Assembly (NCBI RefSeq): GCF_014651055.1
Contig: NZ_BMWD01000019.1
Span: 40,087 to 104,086 of the forward strand
Direction: 5' to 3'
Origin: Streptomyces fructofermentans
Lineage (GTDB): Bacteria; Actinomycetota; Actinomycetes; Streptomycetales; Streptomycetaceae
Length of the DNA stretch: 64,000 nt
Notes under the pieces: model-generated
Database searches by the model: none
Seen by the model: the letters and a program-made list of their open reading frames with translations, nothing else
What the model was told of the DNA's origin: nothing
Made by a program: the position numbers and the translations under genes
Shown: piece by piece, positions 40,904 to 50,406 of the stretch
How positions within the stretch are numbered: position 1 is the first letter of the stretch
Layout of the letters: the number at the start of each line of letters is the position of its first letter

Positions 40904-42457
40904 ATGAGACGATCAGTCGCACTGCGGCTCTCCGCGGCCTCGGCCGCGATGGCCCTCGCCACCGCGCTGGGCGTGGCCCTGTCCATGCCGGACGAGGCAT
41001 CGGCGGCGACCGGCAGCGCCACCGGCTACGCGACCCAGAACAGTGGGACCACCGGCGGGGCCGGCGGGCAGACGGTGCGGGCCACCACGGGAACCGCGAT
41101 CCACGCGGCGTTGTGCGGGCGGGCCTCCGGCAGCACCCCGATCACGATCGAGGTCGAGGGGACGATCAACCACGCCAACACCGCCAAGGTGTCGGGCAGT
41201 AGTTGCAACACGGCTGCCGGGGTGATCGAGCTCAAGCAGATCAGCAACGTCACGATCGTCGGCGTCGGCAGCGGTGCGGTGTTCGACCAACTGGGCATCC
41301 ACATACGTGAGTCCAGCAACATCATCATTCAGAACGTGACGGTCAGGAACGTCAAGAAGTCGGGCTCCCCGACGTCGAACGGCGGGGACGCCATCGGCAT
41401 GGAGAGCGACGTGCGCAACGTGTGGGTCGACCACACGACCCTCGAGGCGTCGGGCGGTGAGTCGGAGGGGTTCGACGGCCTCTTCGACATGAAGGACAAC
41501 ACGCAGTACGTGACCCTGTCGTACAGCGTCCTGCGCAACTCGGGCCGGGGCGGCCTGATCGGTTCAAGTGAGAGCGACCTGTCGAACGGCTTCGTCACGT
41601 TCCACCACAACCGCTACGTGAACATCGACTCCCGTGCGCCCCTGCTGCGCGGCGGAACCGCCCACATCTACAACAACCACTACGTGAGCCTCAACGAGTC
41701 GGGCATCAACTCCCGTGCCGGCGCCCGGGCCAAGGTGGACAACAACTACTTCGAGGACTCCAAGGACGTCCTGGGGACCTTCTACACCGACGCGGCCGGG
41801 TACTGGCAGGTCAGCGGGAACATCTTCGACAACGTGACCTGGTCGAGCCCCGGGAGCGACAACAACCCGGCGGGACCGGACCCGCAGTCCAACACCACGG
41901 TCTCCATCCCCTACTCGTACAGCCTCGACGCCGCCGCGTGCGTGCCCGACGTCGTCGGCCGGACAGCGGGAGCCGGAACCGGACTGCAGGTGTCGAACGG
42001 CAACTGCTCGGTGCAGACACCGACCGCCACCCCGACCGCTACCCCCACCTCGGCGACACCCACCCCCACGCCGACGCCGACCCAGCCCAGCGGCACCAAC
42101 CTCAGCGTGGGCGCGGGCTCGGACGGTTCCAGCAAGGCCAGTGGCACCAGCTACGGCAATGTGCGGGACGGTGACCTGACCACGTACTGGTCACCCGCCG
42201 CCGCGACCGGTTCCGTCTCGATCAAGTGGGGCTCGGCCACGGCCGTGTCCCGGATCAACATCCGCGAGGCCTCCGGCTCCACCGGGGCAATCGGCTCCTG
42301 GCGGGTCCTCAACGGCGACACCGGCGCCGCTCTGGCCTCCGGCAGCGGTGCGGGGGCCATCTCCTTCACCCGGACCACCCTGAGCAAGATCACGTTCGAG
42401 ATCACCGGTTCGAGCGGCACCCCGAAGGTGGCCGAGTTCGAGACGTACGCGCAGTAG
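40904..42457 (+). CDS. Secreted pectate lyase (PL1) with C-terminal binding module
   Basis: A 517-aa extracellular enzyme. Signal peptide about residues 1-34 (cleavage at ASA-AT). Residues of about 38-365 are a right-handed beta helix of polysaccharide lyase family 1: DAIGMES (162-168), VWVDH (173-177), DGLFDMK (191-197) and the catalytic-arginine motif RAPLLR (244-249). A Thr/Pro linker (TPTATPTATPTSATPTPTP) joins a C-terminal domain (about 400-517) of discoidin or CBM type, probably for polysaccharide binding. It cleaves polygalacturonate by beta-elimination. It faces the rhamnosidase gene, which suggests a shared pectin-degrading role. Confidence 0.93.
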   Translation: MRRSVALRLSAASAAMALATALGVALSMPDEASAATGSATGYATQNSGTTGGAGGQTVRATTGTAIHAALCGRASGSTPITIEVEGTINHANTAKVSGSSCNTAAGVIELKQISNVTIVGVGSGAVFDQLGIHIRESSNIIIQNVTVRNVKKSGSPTSNGGDAIGMESDVRNVWVDHTTLEASGGESEGFDGLFDMKDNTQYVTLSYSVLRNSGRGGLIGSSESDLSNGFVTFHHNRYVNIDSRAPLLRGGTAHIYNNHYVSLNESGINSRAGARAKVDNNYFEDSKDVLGTFYTDAAGYWQVSGNIFDNVTWSSPGSDNNPAGPDPQSNTTVSIPYSYSLDAAACVPDVVGRTAGAGTGLQVSNGNCSVQTPTATPTATPTSATPTPTPTPTQPSGTNLSVGAGSDGSSKASGTSYGNVRDGDLTTYWSPAAATGSVSIKWGSATAVSRINIREASGSTGAIGSWRVLNGDTGAALASGSGAGAISFTRTTLSKITFEITGSSGTPKVAEFETYAQ

Positions 42458-42476
42458 AGGCACCCGCCACTCAGTT

Positions 42477-42507
42477 GCCCTGCCGGACGCGCCCCGCCCG
42501 GCAGGGC
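42477..42507 (+). terminator. 10-bp hairpin after the pectate lyase gene
   Basis: GCCCTGCCGG (42477-42486) pairs exactly with 42498-42507 over 11 nt, 20 nt past the stop codon. Confidence 0.7.
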
Positions 42508-42657
42508 ATCGGCATGTCCTCCCGGGCGTTCCATGGAGCCGGTCGGGCCGCGGCGGGAGGTGCGGCGCCGGTCCGGGGGTCAGGCCCGTTCCGGCGCCGC
42601 CCCCGTTCGTTGCCGCCTTCGATCCCTCCGCGCCGGGTGGCGCGCGAGGTGTGCGGG

Positions 42658-45264
42658 TCAGGCGGCGGTGCGGTCGAGCGCGGCGGTGTCCAGGTGGTGT
42701 TCGCCCGGGCCGACCGTGCGGGGGGCGTGGCCCGGCAGTTCGACGACTCCTTCGCAGCCGCTGGGCACGGTGACGTGGACGGACAGTCCGGCCGCCGTCC
42801 GCTCCCAGGACACGGCGGCGGTCCCGTACGGCGTCTCGTGGCGGGCCCTGGCCCAGGTGATGCCTCCTCCGGGGCGCGGCCGGAAGCGGAGGGTGCGGTA
42901 GCCGGGCGACGTGGGTTCGAGCCCGGCGACGACCCGGTGCATCCAGTCCGCGACGGCGCCCAGGGCGTAGTGGTTGAAGGAGGTCATGCCGCCCGGGTTG
43001 AGGGTGCCGTCGGGGCGGAGGCTGTCCCAGCGTTCCCAGATGGTGGTGGCGCCCATGGTGACGGGGTAGAGCCACGAAGGGCACTCGGTCTGGGTGAGGA
43101 GGCGGTAGGCGACGTCGAGGTGCCCGGCGTCGGTGAGCGCGTCGCAGATCAGCGGGGTTCCGACGAAGCCCGTCGCGATGCGGGCGTCGTCGGCCAGGAC
43201 GAGTTCGGCGAGCCGGTCCCCCGCGTGCGAGCGCTGCGCCGCGTCGGGAAGCAGACCGAAGGCGAGGGCCACCGCGTAGGCGGTCGGTGTGTCGCTGCTC
43301 ATGCGGCCGCCGGGCAGAACGTACCGGGCGCGGAAGGCCTCGGCCACCTCGTCGGCCAGTCGCGCGTACTCGTCGGCGACCTCCGTAAGTCCCAACTCGC
43401 GGGCGGACCAGTGCACATGGCGTGCGGACCAGGCGAAGTAGGCGGTGGCGACGAGGTGTCGGTCGGTGCGGCTGGCCGCGGGGTCCTCCGGCGGTGCGTT
43501 GGGGTCGAGCCAGTCGCCGAGCTGGTGACCGGTGTCCCAGAGCCGGCTGTCGCCGGACAGGCGCGCCATGAGGTCGACCCAGGCGCGGCCCATGGGGAAG
43601 TGGCGGCGCAGCAGTTCCAGGTCCCCGAAGCGCCGGTAGAGCACCCACGGGGTCAGTGTGGATACGTCTCCCCATGCGGCGCCGGGCTTCACGGGCGTCC
43701 ACTGGGGGCCGCCCGGGATGACGGGCACGTACCAGGGGATGGTGCCGTCGGGGAGTTGTTCGGCGGCAACGTCGGCGAGCCAGGAGTCGAGCATGCCGGC
43801 GCAGTCGTACAGGAAGCCGGCGGTGGGGGCGAAGACCTGGATGTCGCCGGTCCAGCCGAGGCGTTCGTCGCGCTGCGGGCAGTCGGTGGGGATGTCGACG
43901 AAGTTGCCGCGCATGCTCCAGACGACGTTCTCGTGGAGCCGGGTGACCATCGGATCGCTGCACTCGAACCAGCCGGTGCGCCGCATGTCCGTGTGGTGGA
44001 CGCGGGCGACGATCGCGCCGTGTCTCAACTCTCCCGGCCAGCCCGTGACTTCGGCGTGTCGGAAGCCGTGCAGGGTGAAGCGGGGTTCCCAGGTCTGCGT
44101 TCCGGTGCCGTTCAGGACGTAGGTGTCGGTGGAGTGGGCGTCCCGCAGCGGGCGGGTGGCGAGTTCGCCGTTCTGGAGGACTTCGGCGTGGCGCAGTGTG
44201 ACAGTGGTGCCGGCCGGGCCGTCGACGGTGATGCGCAGGCGTCCGACGAGGTTCTGCCCGAAGTCGAGCAGGTGCCGGCCGTCTGCCGTGGTGGAGACTT
44301 CGACGGGGTGGATCTCCTGGGTGCAGCGTACGGGCGGGCCCTGGGGGGCGACGAGTGTGCGCGGGTCCCTGGCTGCCGTCGCGACGGCTGTCCAGGTCGT
44401 GCCGTGGTGGTCGTCGGTGCCGTGGCGCGGTGTGGACCAGGACGGGTCGTTCAGGCGTGCGTCGTACGTCTCGCCCTCGTAGAGTCCGGTGAACAGGATG
44501 GGGCTGGGGGCGGCCTGCCAGGAGGGGTCGGTGGCCACGACGGTGGTGGTGCCGTCGGTGTGGGTCACTTCGAGTTGGGCGAGGAGGGACTGGTCGGTGC
44601 CGTAGAGGTTGCGGTGGCCGCCGTCGAAGCCGATGTGTCCGCGGTACCAGCCGTCGCCGAGCCAGGCGCCGATGGTGTTGGGGCCTTCTGCGAGGTGGTC
44701 GGTGACGTCGTACGTGTAGTAGCGCAGGCGTTGGCCGTAGACGGTCCAGCCCGGGGAGAGGGTGTCGTCTCCGACGCGGCGGCCGTTGATCTCGGCTTCG
44801 TACAGGCCGTGGGCGGTGACGTAAAGGCGGGCACGGGCGACGGGAGCGCGGAGGGTGAAGTCGGTGCGGACCCGGGCGGGGCGGCGGTCGGTGTCCGGGT
44901 CCTGGTCCCACGCGGGGCCGACGGGGACGGCCGTCCAGTCGTCGGCGCGCAGCAGGCCCGCTTCCACCGTGCCGGGGTCGCTCCACGGGGACGGTTCGGT
45001 GCTCCGGTCGGTCCACACGCGTACGCGGACGGTGGCGCGTTCGCGGGAGGACAGGGCGGGAGCGGGCCAGGGGACGAGGATGTGTCCGGTGCCCGGTGTG
45101 CGGCCGGTGCGGTGGACGTGGCCGTCGCGGTGGACTTCCAGTTCGTACGCGTCCTGGGTGGTGGCTCCGTCGGGGAGGTGCCAGGTCAGGCGGGGTTCGG
45201 CGACGCCGATTCCGAGGCCGTCGCGCAGGTGCTCGAACGTGACGGGGGCAGGCTGAGTGGACAC
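42658..45264 (-). CDS. Alpha-L-rhamnosidase, GH78
   Basis: An 868-aa cytoplasmic glycoside hydrolase with no signal peptide. N-terminal beta-sandwich domains (about 1-350, with VTAHGLYEAEINGRRVGDD and GWYRGHIGF) precede the (alpha/alpha)6 barrel. DCPQRDERLGWTGD (461-474) holds the acid residues of the GH78 active site, and ATTIWERWDSLRPDGTLNP is a conserved substrate-binding loop further on. It releases terminal alpha-L-rhamnose from oligosaccharides brought in by the adjacent ABC importer. GTG 45264; the ABC genes lie 67 nt upstream in the same direction, so it closes the operon. Confidence 0.93.
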   Translation of the reverse strand: MSTQPAPVTFEHLRDGLGIGVAEPRLTWHLPDGATTQDAYELEVHRDGHVHRTGRTPGTGHILVPWPAPALSSRERATVRVRVWTDRSTEPSPWSDPGTVEAGLLRADDWTAVPVGPAWDQDPDTDRRPARVRTDFTLRAPVARARLYVTAHGLYEAEINGRRVGDDTLSPGWTVYGQRLRYYTYDVTDHLAEGPNTIGAWLGDGWYRGHIGFDGGHRNLYGTDQSLLAQLEVTHTDGTTTVVATDPSWQAAPSPILFTGLYEGETYDARLNDPSWSTPRHGTDDHHGTTWTAVATAARDPRTLVAPQGPPVRCTQEIHPVEVSTTADGRHLLDFGQNLVGRLRITVDGPAGTTVTLRHAEVLQNGELATRPLRDAHSTDTYVLNGTGTQTWEPRFTLHGFRHAEVTGWPGELRHGAIVARVHHTDMRRTGWFECSDPMVTRLHENVVWSMRGNFVDIPTDCPQRDERLGWTGDIQVFAPTAGFLYDCAGMLDSWLADVAAEQLPDGTIPWYVPVIPGGPQWTPVKPGAAWGDVSTLTPWVLYRRFGDLELLRRHFPMGRAWVDLMARLSGDSRLWDTGHQLGDWLDPNAPPEDPAASRTDRHLVATAYFAWSARHVHWSARELGLTEVADEYARLADEVAEAFRARYVLPGGRMSSDTPTAYAVALAFGLLPDAAQRSHAGDRLAELVLADDARIATGFVGTPLICDALTDAGHLDVAYRLLTQTECPSWLYPVTMGATTIWERWDSLRPDGTLNPGGMTSFNHYALGAVADWMHRVVAGLEPTSPGYRTLRFRPRPGGGITWARARHETPYGTAAVSWERTAAGLSVHVTVPSGCEGVVELPGHAPRTVGPGEHHLDTAALDRTAA

Positions 45265-45331
45265 GGCTGGGGGACCTTCCTGGAAAGCGGGGCGCGGGCT
45301 CGCGGTGGCACGGGTGGGGTGGGTGCGGCCG

Positions 45332-46243
45332 TCAGCCCTTGACGGCGCCCGACGTGAGGCCCTTCATCACCTTCTGGTTGAGGAAGAGGTAGATCACGAG
45401 GGTGCCGAAGACGTTGATGCAGATGGCGGCGAACAGCGGGCCGTACTGGGTGGCTCCGAAGTCGCCGGTGAAGTTGAGCAGGCCGACCTGGATGGTCCGC
45501 AGGTCCTGGTTGTTGGTGAAGGTGAGCGCGATCAGGAGGTCGTTCCAGACGAAGAAGAACTGGACCAGGCCAACGGTGAGGAGGGCGTTGCGGACCATGG
45601 GGAGGCTGATGGTCCAGAAGGCGCGCAGGATGCCGGCCCCGTCGATGGTGGCGGCCTCGAACAGCTCACGTGGCACGGTCTTGTAGTAGGTGGCCATCAT
45701 GAACACCGTGAGGGGCAGCCCTGTGCCGGTGTAGGTGAGGATGAGCGGCCAGAGCGTGCCGGACAGTCCGGTCCGGAAGTACACGGTGAACAGGGGCAGC
45801 AGGATCATCTGCGGGGGGACCATCATGCCCGCGAGGAAGACGAGCAGGGTGAGGTTGCGGCCCTTCCAGACCATGACCTGCAGGGCGAAGCCGGCGGCGG
45901 TGCCCAGGAGGAGGATCAGCGCGAGGGCGGGCAGGACCGCGAGGAGGCTGTTCTGGATGTAGAGGCCGATGTTGCCGGTGGTCCACGCCTCGGTGTAGTT
46001 GCCCCACTCCCATGTGGTGGGCAGGCTCCAGGTGGAGTTGTTGAGGTAGTCGCTGTTGGACTTGAGCGACGTCAGGAACATCCACACCAGCGGGTAGACC
46101 TCGACGACGAGCAGCAGTGCGACGAGGAGTGCGACCCACGGCCGGTTGCCGGGGCGGCGGCGCAGGGGACGGCCGGAGGGGGCGGGTATGCGGCCACCGC
46201 TGCCGGGCCCGCCGGCGGTCTTGGGGTTCGAGTCGACGGCCAT
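45332..46243 (-). CDS. Carbohydrate ABC permease, MalG type
   Basis: A 303-aa inner-membrane permease with six helices. The EAA loop that docks the ATPase is ELFEAATIDGAGILRAFWTI. An N-terminal Pro/Arg stretch (RPLRRRPGNRPW) precedes the first helix. It pairs with the MalF-type permease gene, which ends 4 nt upstream. No ATPase gene is nearby; actinobacteria commonly use the shared MsiK ATPase for such importers. Confidence 0.95.
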   Translation of the reverse strand: MAVDSNPKTAGGPGSGGRIPAPSGRPLRRRPGNRPWVALLVALLLVVEVYPLVWMFLTSLKSNSDYLNNSTWSLPTTWEWGNYTEAWTTGNIGLYIQNSLLAVLPALALILLLGTAAGFALQVMVWKGRNLTLLVFLAGMMVPPQMILLPLFTVYFRTGLSGTLWPLILTYTGTGLPLTVFMMATYYKTVPRELFEAATIDGAGILRAFWTISLPMVRNALLTVGLVQFFFVWNDLLIALTFTNNQDLRTIQVGLLNFTGDFGATQYGPLFAAICINVFGTLVIYLFLNQKVMKGLTSGAVKG

Positions 46244-46247
46244 GGGT

Positions 46248-47132
46248 TCAGCCCTCCGTGAGGTCGCGCCGCGAGACGCGGAAGACGACCAGCGTCACCA
46301 GCAGGCACACCACGGTCAGCAGCATCGCGACGGTGCTGCCGTAGCCGTAGTCGCCGTAGGTGAACGACGTCTGGAACATGTACAGGGTCAGCGGGGTGGT
46401 CGCGTTGCCCGGTCCGCCGCCGGTGAGGGCGACGATGGAGTCGAACGCCTTGAGCGTGCCGTTGATGCTGAAGATGAGCGACGACAGCAGTACCGGGAAC
46501 GACATGGGCAGCACGATGTGGCGGACCAGGCGCAGGCCCGAGGCCCCGTCGAGGCGGGCGGACTCCAGCACCTCCTCGGGGATGTCGAGGATTCCGGCGA
46601 AGAGCAGGACGGCGTAGAAGCCCATGGACCGCCAGACGTCCATGACGATCAGGACCCAGAAGGCGTGTCCCGCGCTGCCGAACCAGTCGACGGAGTCGAT
46701 GCCGACGGCGTTGAGGAGCGAGTTGACGGGACCGGTCTGCGGGGCGACCTGGAAGAGCTTCTGGAACAGCAGGCCGACCGCGACCGTGGGGAGGACGACG
46801 GGGAAGAACACGAGGGTGCGCACGAGCGCGGAGGCCCGCTTGAGGAAGAACACGTAGAGCAGTGCCAGAAGGTAGCCGGCGACGACTTGGCCGACGGTCA
46901 CGACGACCGCGTACTTGGCGGTGAACCACAGGGCGTCGTGCACGGCGGGGTCGGTGAACAGGCGCTGGAAGTTCCCCAGGCCGTTGGCGGTGAACCCCTC
47001 GATGGTGTTGCCGCTGGTGAACGAGTAGCCCAGTGACCACACCATGGGAACGAGCATGATGAGGGAGTGGACGAGCAGGGCGGGGCCCAGCAGGATCAGG
47101 ACCGCCTTGCGATCACCGAGTACGCGGTGCAT
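46248..47132 (-). CDS. Carbohydrate ABC permease, MalF type
   Basis: A 294-aa inner-membrane permease. Six helices, starting AVLILLGPALLVHSLIMLVP. The EAA loop is EVLESARLDGASGLRLVRHI. It forms the channel with the MalG-type partner. Start ATG 47132. A 15-bp hairpin separates it from the binding-protein gene upstream, as usual where the binding protein is needed in excess. Confidence 0.95.
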   Translation of the reverse strand: MHRVLGDRKAVLILLGPALLVHSLIMLVPMVWSLGYSFTSGNTIEGFTANGLGNFQRLFTDPAVHDALWFTAKYAVVVTVGQVVAGYLLALLYVFFLKRASALVRTLVFFPVVLPTVAVGLLFQKLFQVAPQTGPVNSLLNAVGIDSVDWFGSAGHAFWVLIVMDVWRSMGFYAVLLFAGILDIPEEVLESARLDGASGLRLVRHIVLPMSFPVLLSSLIFSINGTLKAFDSIVALTGGGPGNATTPLTLYMFQTSFTYGDYGYGSTVAMLLTVVCLLVTLVVFRVSRRDLTEG

Positions 47133-47172
47133 GTGTGAAGTCCAGTTCTCGTGGATGCCTGTTGACGTGCGG

Positions 47173-47207
47173 CGGCCGCTCGGCGGGGCGGTCCCGCCGG
47201 GCGGCCG
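47173..47207 (-). terminator. Attenuator-like hairpin between binding protein and permeases
   Basis: Bases 47173-47187 pair with 47193-47207 (14 of 15 positions Watson-Crick, one G-U type) over 5 nt. It lies between the binding-protein stop and the first permease start. Partial termination here would make more binding protein than permease. Confidence 0.65.
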
Positions 47208-47213
47208 GGCGCG

Positions 47214-48530
47214 TCACTTGGCGGACAGGGCGTCCTGGACGGTCTGCATGAACTTCTGCGGGCTGAGGCTGCCGTTGACCAGTCCGGCCGCGTTGGTCTG
47301 GCTGACGGTCGTGGCCTTCGTACTGAAGAGGGCCTCGAACCACAGGACGTTCCGCTTCGAGGAGCTGATGGTCTCGCGCACCTGACCGGTGACGGCGGTG
47401 GCGTCCTTCACCTCGCCGTTGACCTTGAAGCCGGAGATGACTCCCTGGTCCTTGAGCGCGGTGGCGCCGTAGTTCTTGGTGATGCAGGAGACCCAGTCAC
47501 CGGTCCTGCTGTCGAAGGACTTGGCGCCGAGGGTGATGCCGAGGCCGACGTTGGAGGGGTACTGGTCGACGGCGCCCTTGCCGCCGGCGACCGCGGGGAA
47601 CGGCATGAAGCCGACGTTGTCCGCGCCGAGTGTGTTCTGCTTCTCGTCGGCGATGTTCGCCAGTGCCCAACTGCCCATGTAGAACATGGCCGCCTTGCCG
47701 GTGAGGAACTGGTTCATCGCGGTGTCGTAGTCGATGGACCCGACGCCCTTGCCGAAGTAGCCCTTCCTGCCGAGGTCCGCGATCTCCTGCGCGGCCTTGA
47801 CGTATTGCGGGTCGGTGAGCTTGGCCTTGCCGTCCGCGACGTCCTGCAGCGCGTCGGGTCCCAGGCTGCGGTACAGGTAGCCGCTGATCAGCCGGGTGAG
47901 CGGCCATCCCTGCTGGCCGGAGGCGGAGAACGGCTGTATGCCCTTGCCCTCCAACTTCGCGGAGGCCGCGACCAGTTCGGCCCACGTGCCGGGCACGTCC
48001 AGGTCGTTGTCGGTGAAGATCCTCTTGTTGTAGAAGATGCCCTCGATGTTGTACTCGTACGGAAGGACCTCCACCTTGCCGCCGTACAGGGCCTTGATGG
48101 TGGAGACCGCGGCCGGCTGGAGCTGGTCGTAGACGCCGAGCTTCTTGAGCTCCTTCTCCAGGTCTGCGACGTGGCCGGACCTGGCGAGCTGCTGGGTGAG
48201 CGCGGGGGCGTTGCCGGCGGCGAACTGCACGGGCAGCGCGTTCTGTCCGGCGAGGAGTTGGAGCTTCTGGTCGAGACCGGACTGCGGAACCGTCTCCACC
48301 TTCAGCGGCAGGTCCTCGTTCGCCGTCCTGCACGCGCCCTTGGACAGCGTGGTCAGGGCCGTCTTGACGGTGGTGTTCTCCGTGACGCTCAGGTAGCTGA
48401 AGTTCTTGGGCGAGGCGGTCGAGCCGCCTCCCGTCCCTCCGCAGGCGGAGACGAGGACCACCATCGCGGCGGCGCTCGCGGTCATGCCGGCGAGGCGGGC
48501 CCTTCTGGCGGCGGACGAGTTGGTGATCAC
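47214..48530 (-). CDS. Sugar ABC transporter substrate-binding lipoprotein
   Basis: A 438-aa family 1 binding protein. The signal peptide has a basic start (SSAARRARLAG), a hydrophobic stretch (TASAAAMVVLVSA) and the lipobox cysteine in VSACGG, so it is anchored outside the membrane. The mature part (LPLKVETVPQSGLDQKLQLL, NIEGIFYNKRIFTDNDLDVP, GKAAMFYMGSWALANI) is the two-lobed sugar-binding fold. GTG 48530 is chosen because AGGGAG lies 7 nt before it and the signal peptide then has normal length; ATG 48548 and GTG 48566 are alternatives. It probably binds rhamnosylated pectic oligosaccharides. Confidence 0.93.
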   Translation of the reverse strand: MITNSSAARRARLAGMTASAAAMVVLVSACGGTGGGSTASPKNFSYLSVTENTTVKTALTTLSKGACRTANEDLPLKVETVPQSGLDQKLQLLAGQNALPVQFAAGNAPALTQQLARSGHVADLEKELKKLGVYDQLQPAAVSTIKALYGGKVEVLPYEYNIEGIFYNKRIFTDNDLDVPGTWAELVAASAKLEGKGIQPFSASGQQGWPLTRLISGYLYRSLGPDALQDVADGKAKLTDPQYVKAAQEIADLGRKGYFGKGVGSIDYDTAMNQFLTGKAAMFYMGSWALANIADEKQNTLGADNVGFMPFPAVAGGKGAVDQYPSNVGLGITLGAKSFDSRTGDWVSCITKNYGATALKDQGVISGFKVNGEVKDATAVTGQVRETISSSKRNVLWFEALFSTKATTVSQTNAAGLVNGSLSPQKFMQTVQDALSAK

Positions 48531-48607
48531 AGCATGGCTCCCTGTCATCGTTGAGCGAAGGCGCACGGCGAAAGCCTGCGAAGAGGACCCGCGACGGAGA
48601 GGAGTTG

Positions 48608-48619
48608 TATAACGTTCTC
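48608..48619. promoter_or_regulatory. LacI-type operator candidate of the ABC operon
   Basis: TATAACGTTCTC has a perfect AACGTT core and 4 of 6 matching arm positions, in the divergent region between the LacI gene and the binding-protein gene. It is a plausible site for that LacI protein. It differs from the GAAAGCGCTTTC type found at the pectate lyase gene. Confidence 0.48.
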
Positions 48620-48771
48620 TACGTCGAAGTGCGCACCACAGTGCATCCAGCGTCGCTGAACGTCAAGACATCAGGGCGAAACGCCGAGGAAAGACCGACC
48701 ACATCTGGCGCCATACTCGGTTCATCGTGTAGACCGTTGTATCCACAGGAGAAGCTCAGGGGGCACGACGC

Positions 48772-49812
48772 ATGCAGCAGGGCTCACAGCGCAGGAAGCG
48801 AGTGACGATCACGGACGTCGCGCGGCACGCGGGAGTGTCGACCGCCGCGGTCTCCAAGGTCATGCGCAACGCGTACGGGGTCAGCGCCGCCATGCAGGAG
48901 AAGGTCCGCGCCGCCATGGCCGAACTCGACTACCGCCCGCACGCCGCGGCGCGGGGCATGCGCGGCCGGACCTACACGATCGGCGTCCTGCTCGACAACA
49001 TCCGCAACGCCTTCTTCGCCGACATCCTCGACGGCATCCAGGACGAACTGCACAGCAGCGAGTACACCGTGCTCATCGGCGCGGCGGGCTTCGGGGCGGA
49101 GGCGCAGAGCAAGACCATCCGGTCGATGGTCGACCGCCAGATGGACGGCCTGGTCCTGATCGCCCCCGGCACCTCGCGCGCGGACGTCCTGGCCATGGCC
49201 GACACGACACCCACCGTGGTCATCGGCCACCACGACCCCTCCGACCTCCACGACTCCGTCGTCGACGCGGACGGCGCGGGAGCCGGACTCGTGGTGGACC
49301 ACCTGGTCTCCCTGGGGCACCGCCGGATCACCCTGGTCTCCGCCCAGGGCACCCGGTCCAGCAAGTGGACGCGCACCCCGGAGATCGTGCTGACCAACGG
49401 CTACACCGAGGCCATGGGCCGGCACGGCCTCGCCGCGGAGACCCGCGTATGCCGCGCGGCCTACTCCGACGAAGGCGGGTACAAGGCCGGCATGAGCCTG
49501 CTCACGGGCGAGCACCCGCCGACCGCCATCATGGCCGGCGCGGACGTCGCGGCCCTCGGCGTCTGGCGCGCGGCCCACGAGCTGGGCCTGCGGGTCCCCC
49601 AGGACGTCTCGATCGTCGGCTACAACAACACCGCGGTCGCCGACCTCGCCACCGTCCAGCTCACGAGCGTCGACCAGGCCGGGCACAACATGGGCGCCAC
49701 CGCCGCACGCCTGCTCATCGAACGTGTGGAGGGCAGGCGGGAGCACGCCGTGCAGACCAGCATGACCCCGCGCCTGGTCGTACGCGGCAGCACCGGCCGG
49801 CCTCCGGGGTAG
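48772..49812 (+). CDS. LacI-family regulator of the ABC/rhamnosidase operon
   Basis: A 346-aa LacI protein. Helix-turn-helix at about residues 11-32 (VTITDVARHAGVSTAAVSKV), hinge helix with YRPHAAARGMRG, then the periplasmic-binding-like sugar domain (TYTIGVLLDNIRNAFFADIL through VSIVGYNNTAVADLATVQLT). The inducer is presumably rhamnose or a rhamno-oligosaccharide. ATG 48772. It is divergent from the importer operon, with 241 nt between and a candidate operator near the operon side. Confidence 0.94.
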   Translation: MQQGSQRRKRVTITDVARHAGVSTAAVSKVMRNAYGVSAAMQEKVRAAMAELDYRPHAAARGMRGRTYTIGVLLDNIRNAFFADILDGIQDELHSSEYTVLIGAAGFGAEAQSKTIRSMVDRQMDGLVLIAPGTSRADVLAMADTTPTVVIGHHDPSDLHDSVVDADGAGAGLVVDHLVSLGHRRITLVSAQGTRSSKWTRTPEIVLTNGYTEAMGRHGLAAETRVCRAAYSDEGGYKAGMSLLTGEHPPTAIMAGADVAALGVWRAAHELGLRVPQDVSIVGYNNTAVADLATVQLTSVDQAGHNMGATAARLLIERVEGRREHAVQTSMTPRLVVRGSTGRPPG

Positions 49813-50009
49813 GCGGCCCGAGGTGCCGCCGACGACCCCTTCGCGGACGTACGCGGCTGTCCGGCGGATACGGCCGCACGTGGGCCGTATCCCCCTGCGA
49901 GCCGGGACGCCCGGCGCGCGGCCGCACAACTCGTGCCGCGTGACGTGCTCACGGACGGCCCCGCGCGGGTATGGCATGCACCATCTGGACGCGTGCCCGG
50001 GGAGGACTG

Positions 50010-50345
50010 ATGGCCTCGTTCCACATCAGGGTCGACGACGCCGACGAGGAGACCGGACGCCGCGCGTTGGAGGCGCTCGCTGCCGCGGGGATCGGCGTGG
50101 ACCGCGCCTGGCTCGACGACGGGCCGGCCGACGCGGTGCCCCCGCCGGACTCCCCCGGTTCCGGGCCCGGCCGGACCGAGGAGCCGCCCGCTCCGCACGG
50201 CTGGCCGATGTGGGTCTCCCTCGCCCTGCTGACCGCGTGCTTCGCCCTGGTCGTCCTGTGGATCTGGTCGGGCGACTGGCGGTTCGCGGTCACCGCGGGG
50301 GTCGCGGGCGTGTTCGCCGCCGGGTTCTTCGTGGGGTCGTTCTGA
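50010..50345 (+). CDS. Small membrane protein with soluble N-terminal domain
   Basis: A 111-aa protein. Residues 1-40 (FHIRVDDADEETGRRALEAL) form a small alpha/beta unit; a Pro-rich linker (VPPPDSPGSGPGRTEEPPAP) follows; then two membrane segments (MWVSLALLTACFALVVLWIW, TAGVAGVFAAGFFVGSF). ATG 50010 has a strong GGGGAGGA. No family recognised. Convergent with the DUF1906 gene over a hairpin. Confidence 0.68.
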   Translation: MASFHIRVDDADEETGRRALEALAAAGIGVDRAWLDDGPADAVPPPDSPGSGPGRTEEPPAPHGWPMWVSLALLTACFALVVLWIWSGDWRFAVTAGVAGVFAAGFFVGSF

Positions 50346-50406
50346 CCCACTCGGAAGACCGGCGGCGCGAGCGGTGCCCGGCGGCCGGACGGCCGCCGAG
50401 CGGGTC
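50344..50406. terminator. Bidirectional nested hairpin
   Basis: Inner stem GGCGGCCG/CGGCCGCC (50380-50387 with 50390-50397) and outer arms 50344-50354 with 50396-50406. It covers the ends of both convergent genes and can serve either strand. Confidence 0.5.

Noticed and set aside
42191..45342. Very long open frames (over 900 codons) on both strands across the rhamnosidase gene
   Set aside because: Arg/Pro/His-rich translations with no domain; they are GC shadows of the 868-aa GH78 frame.
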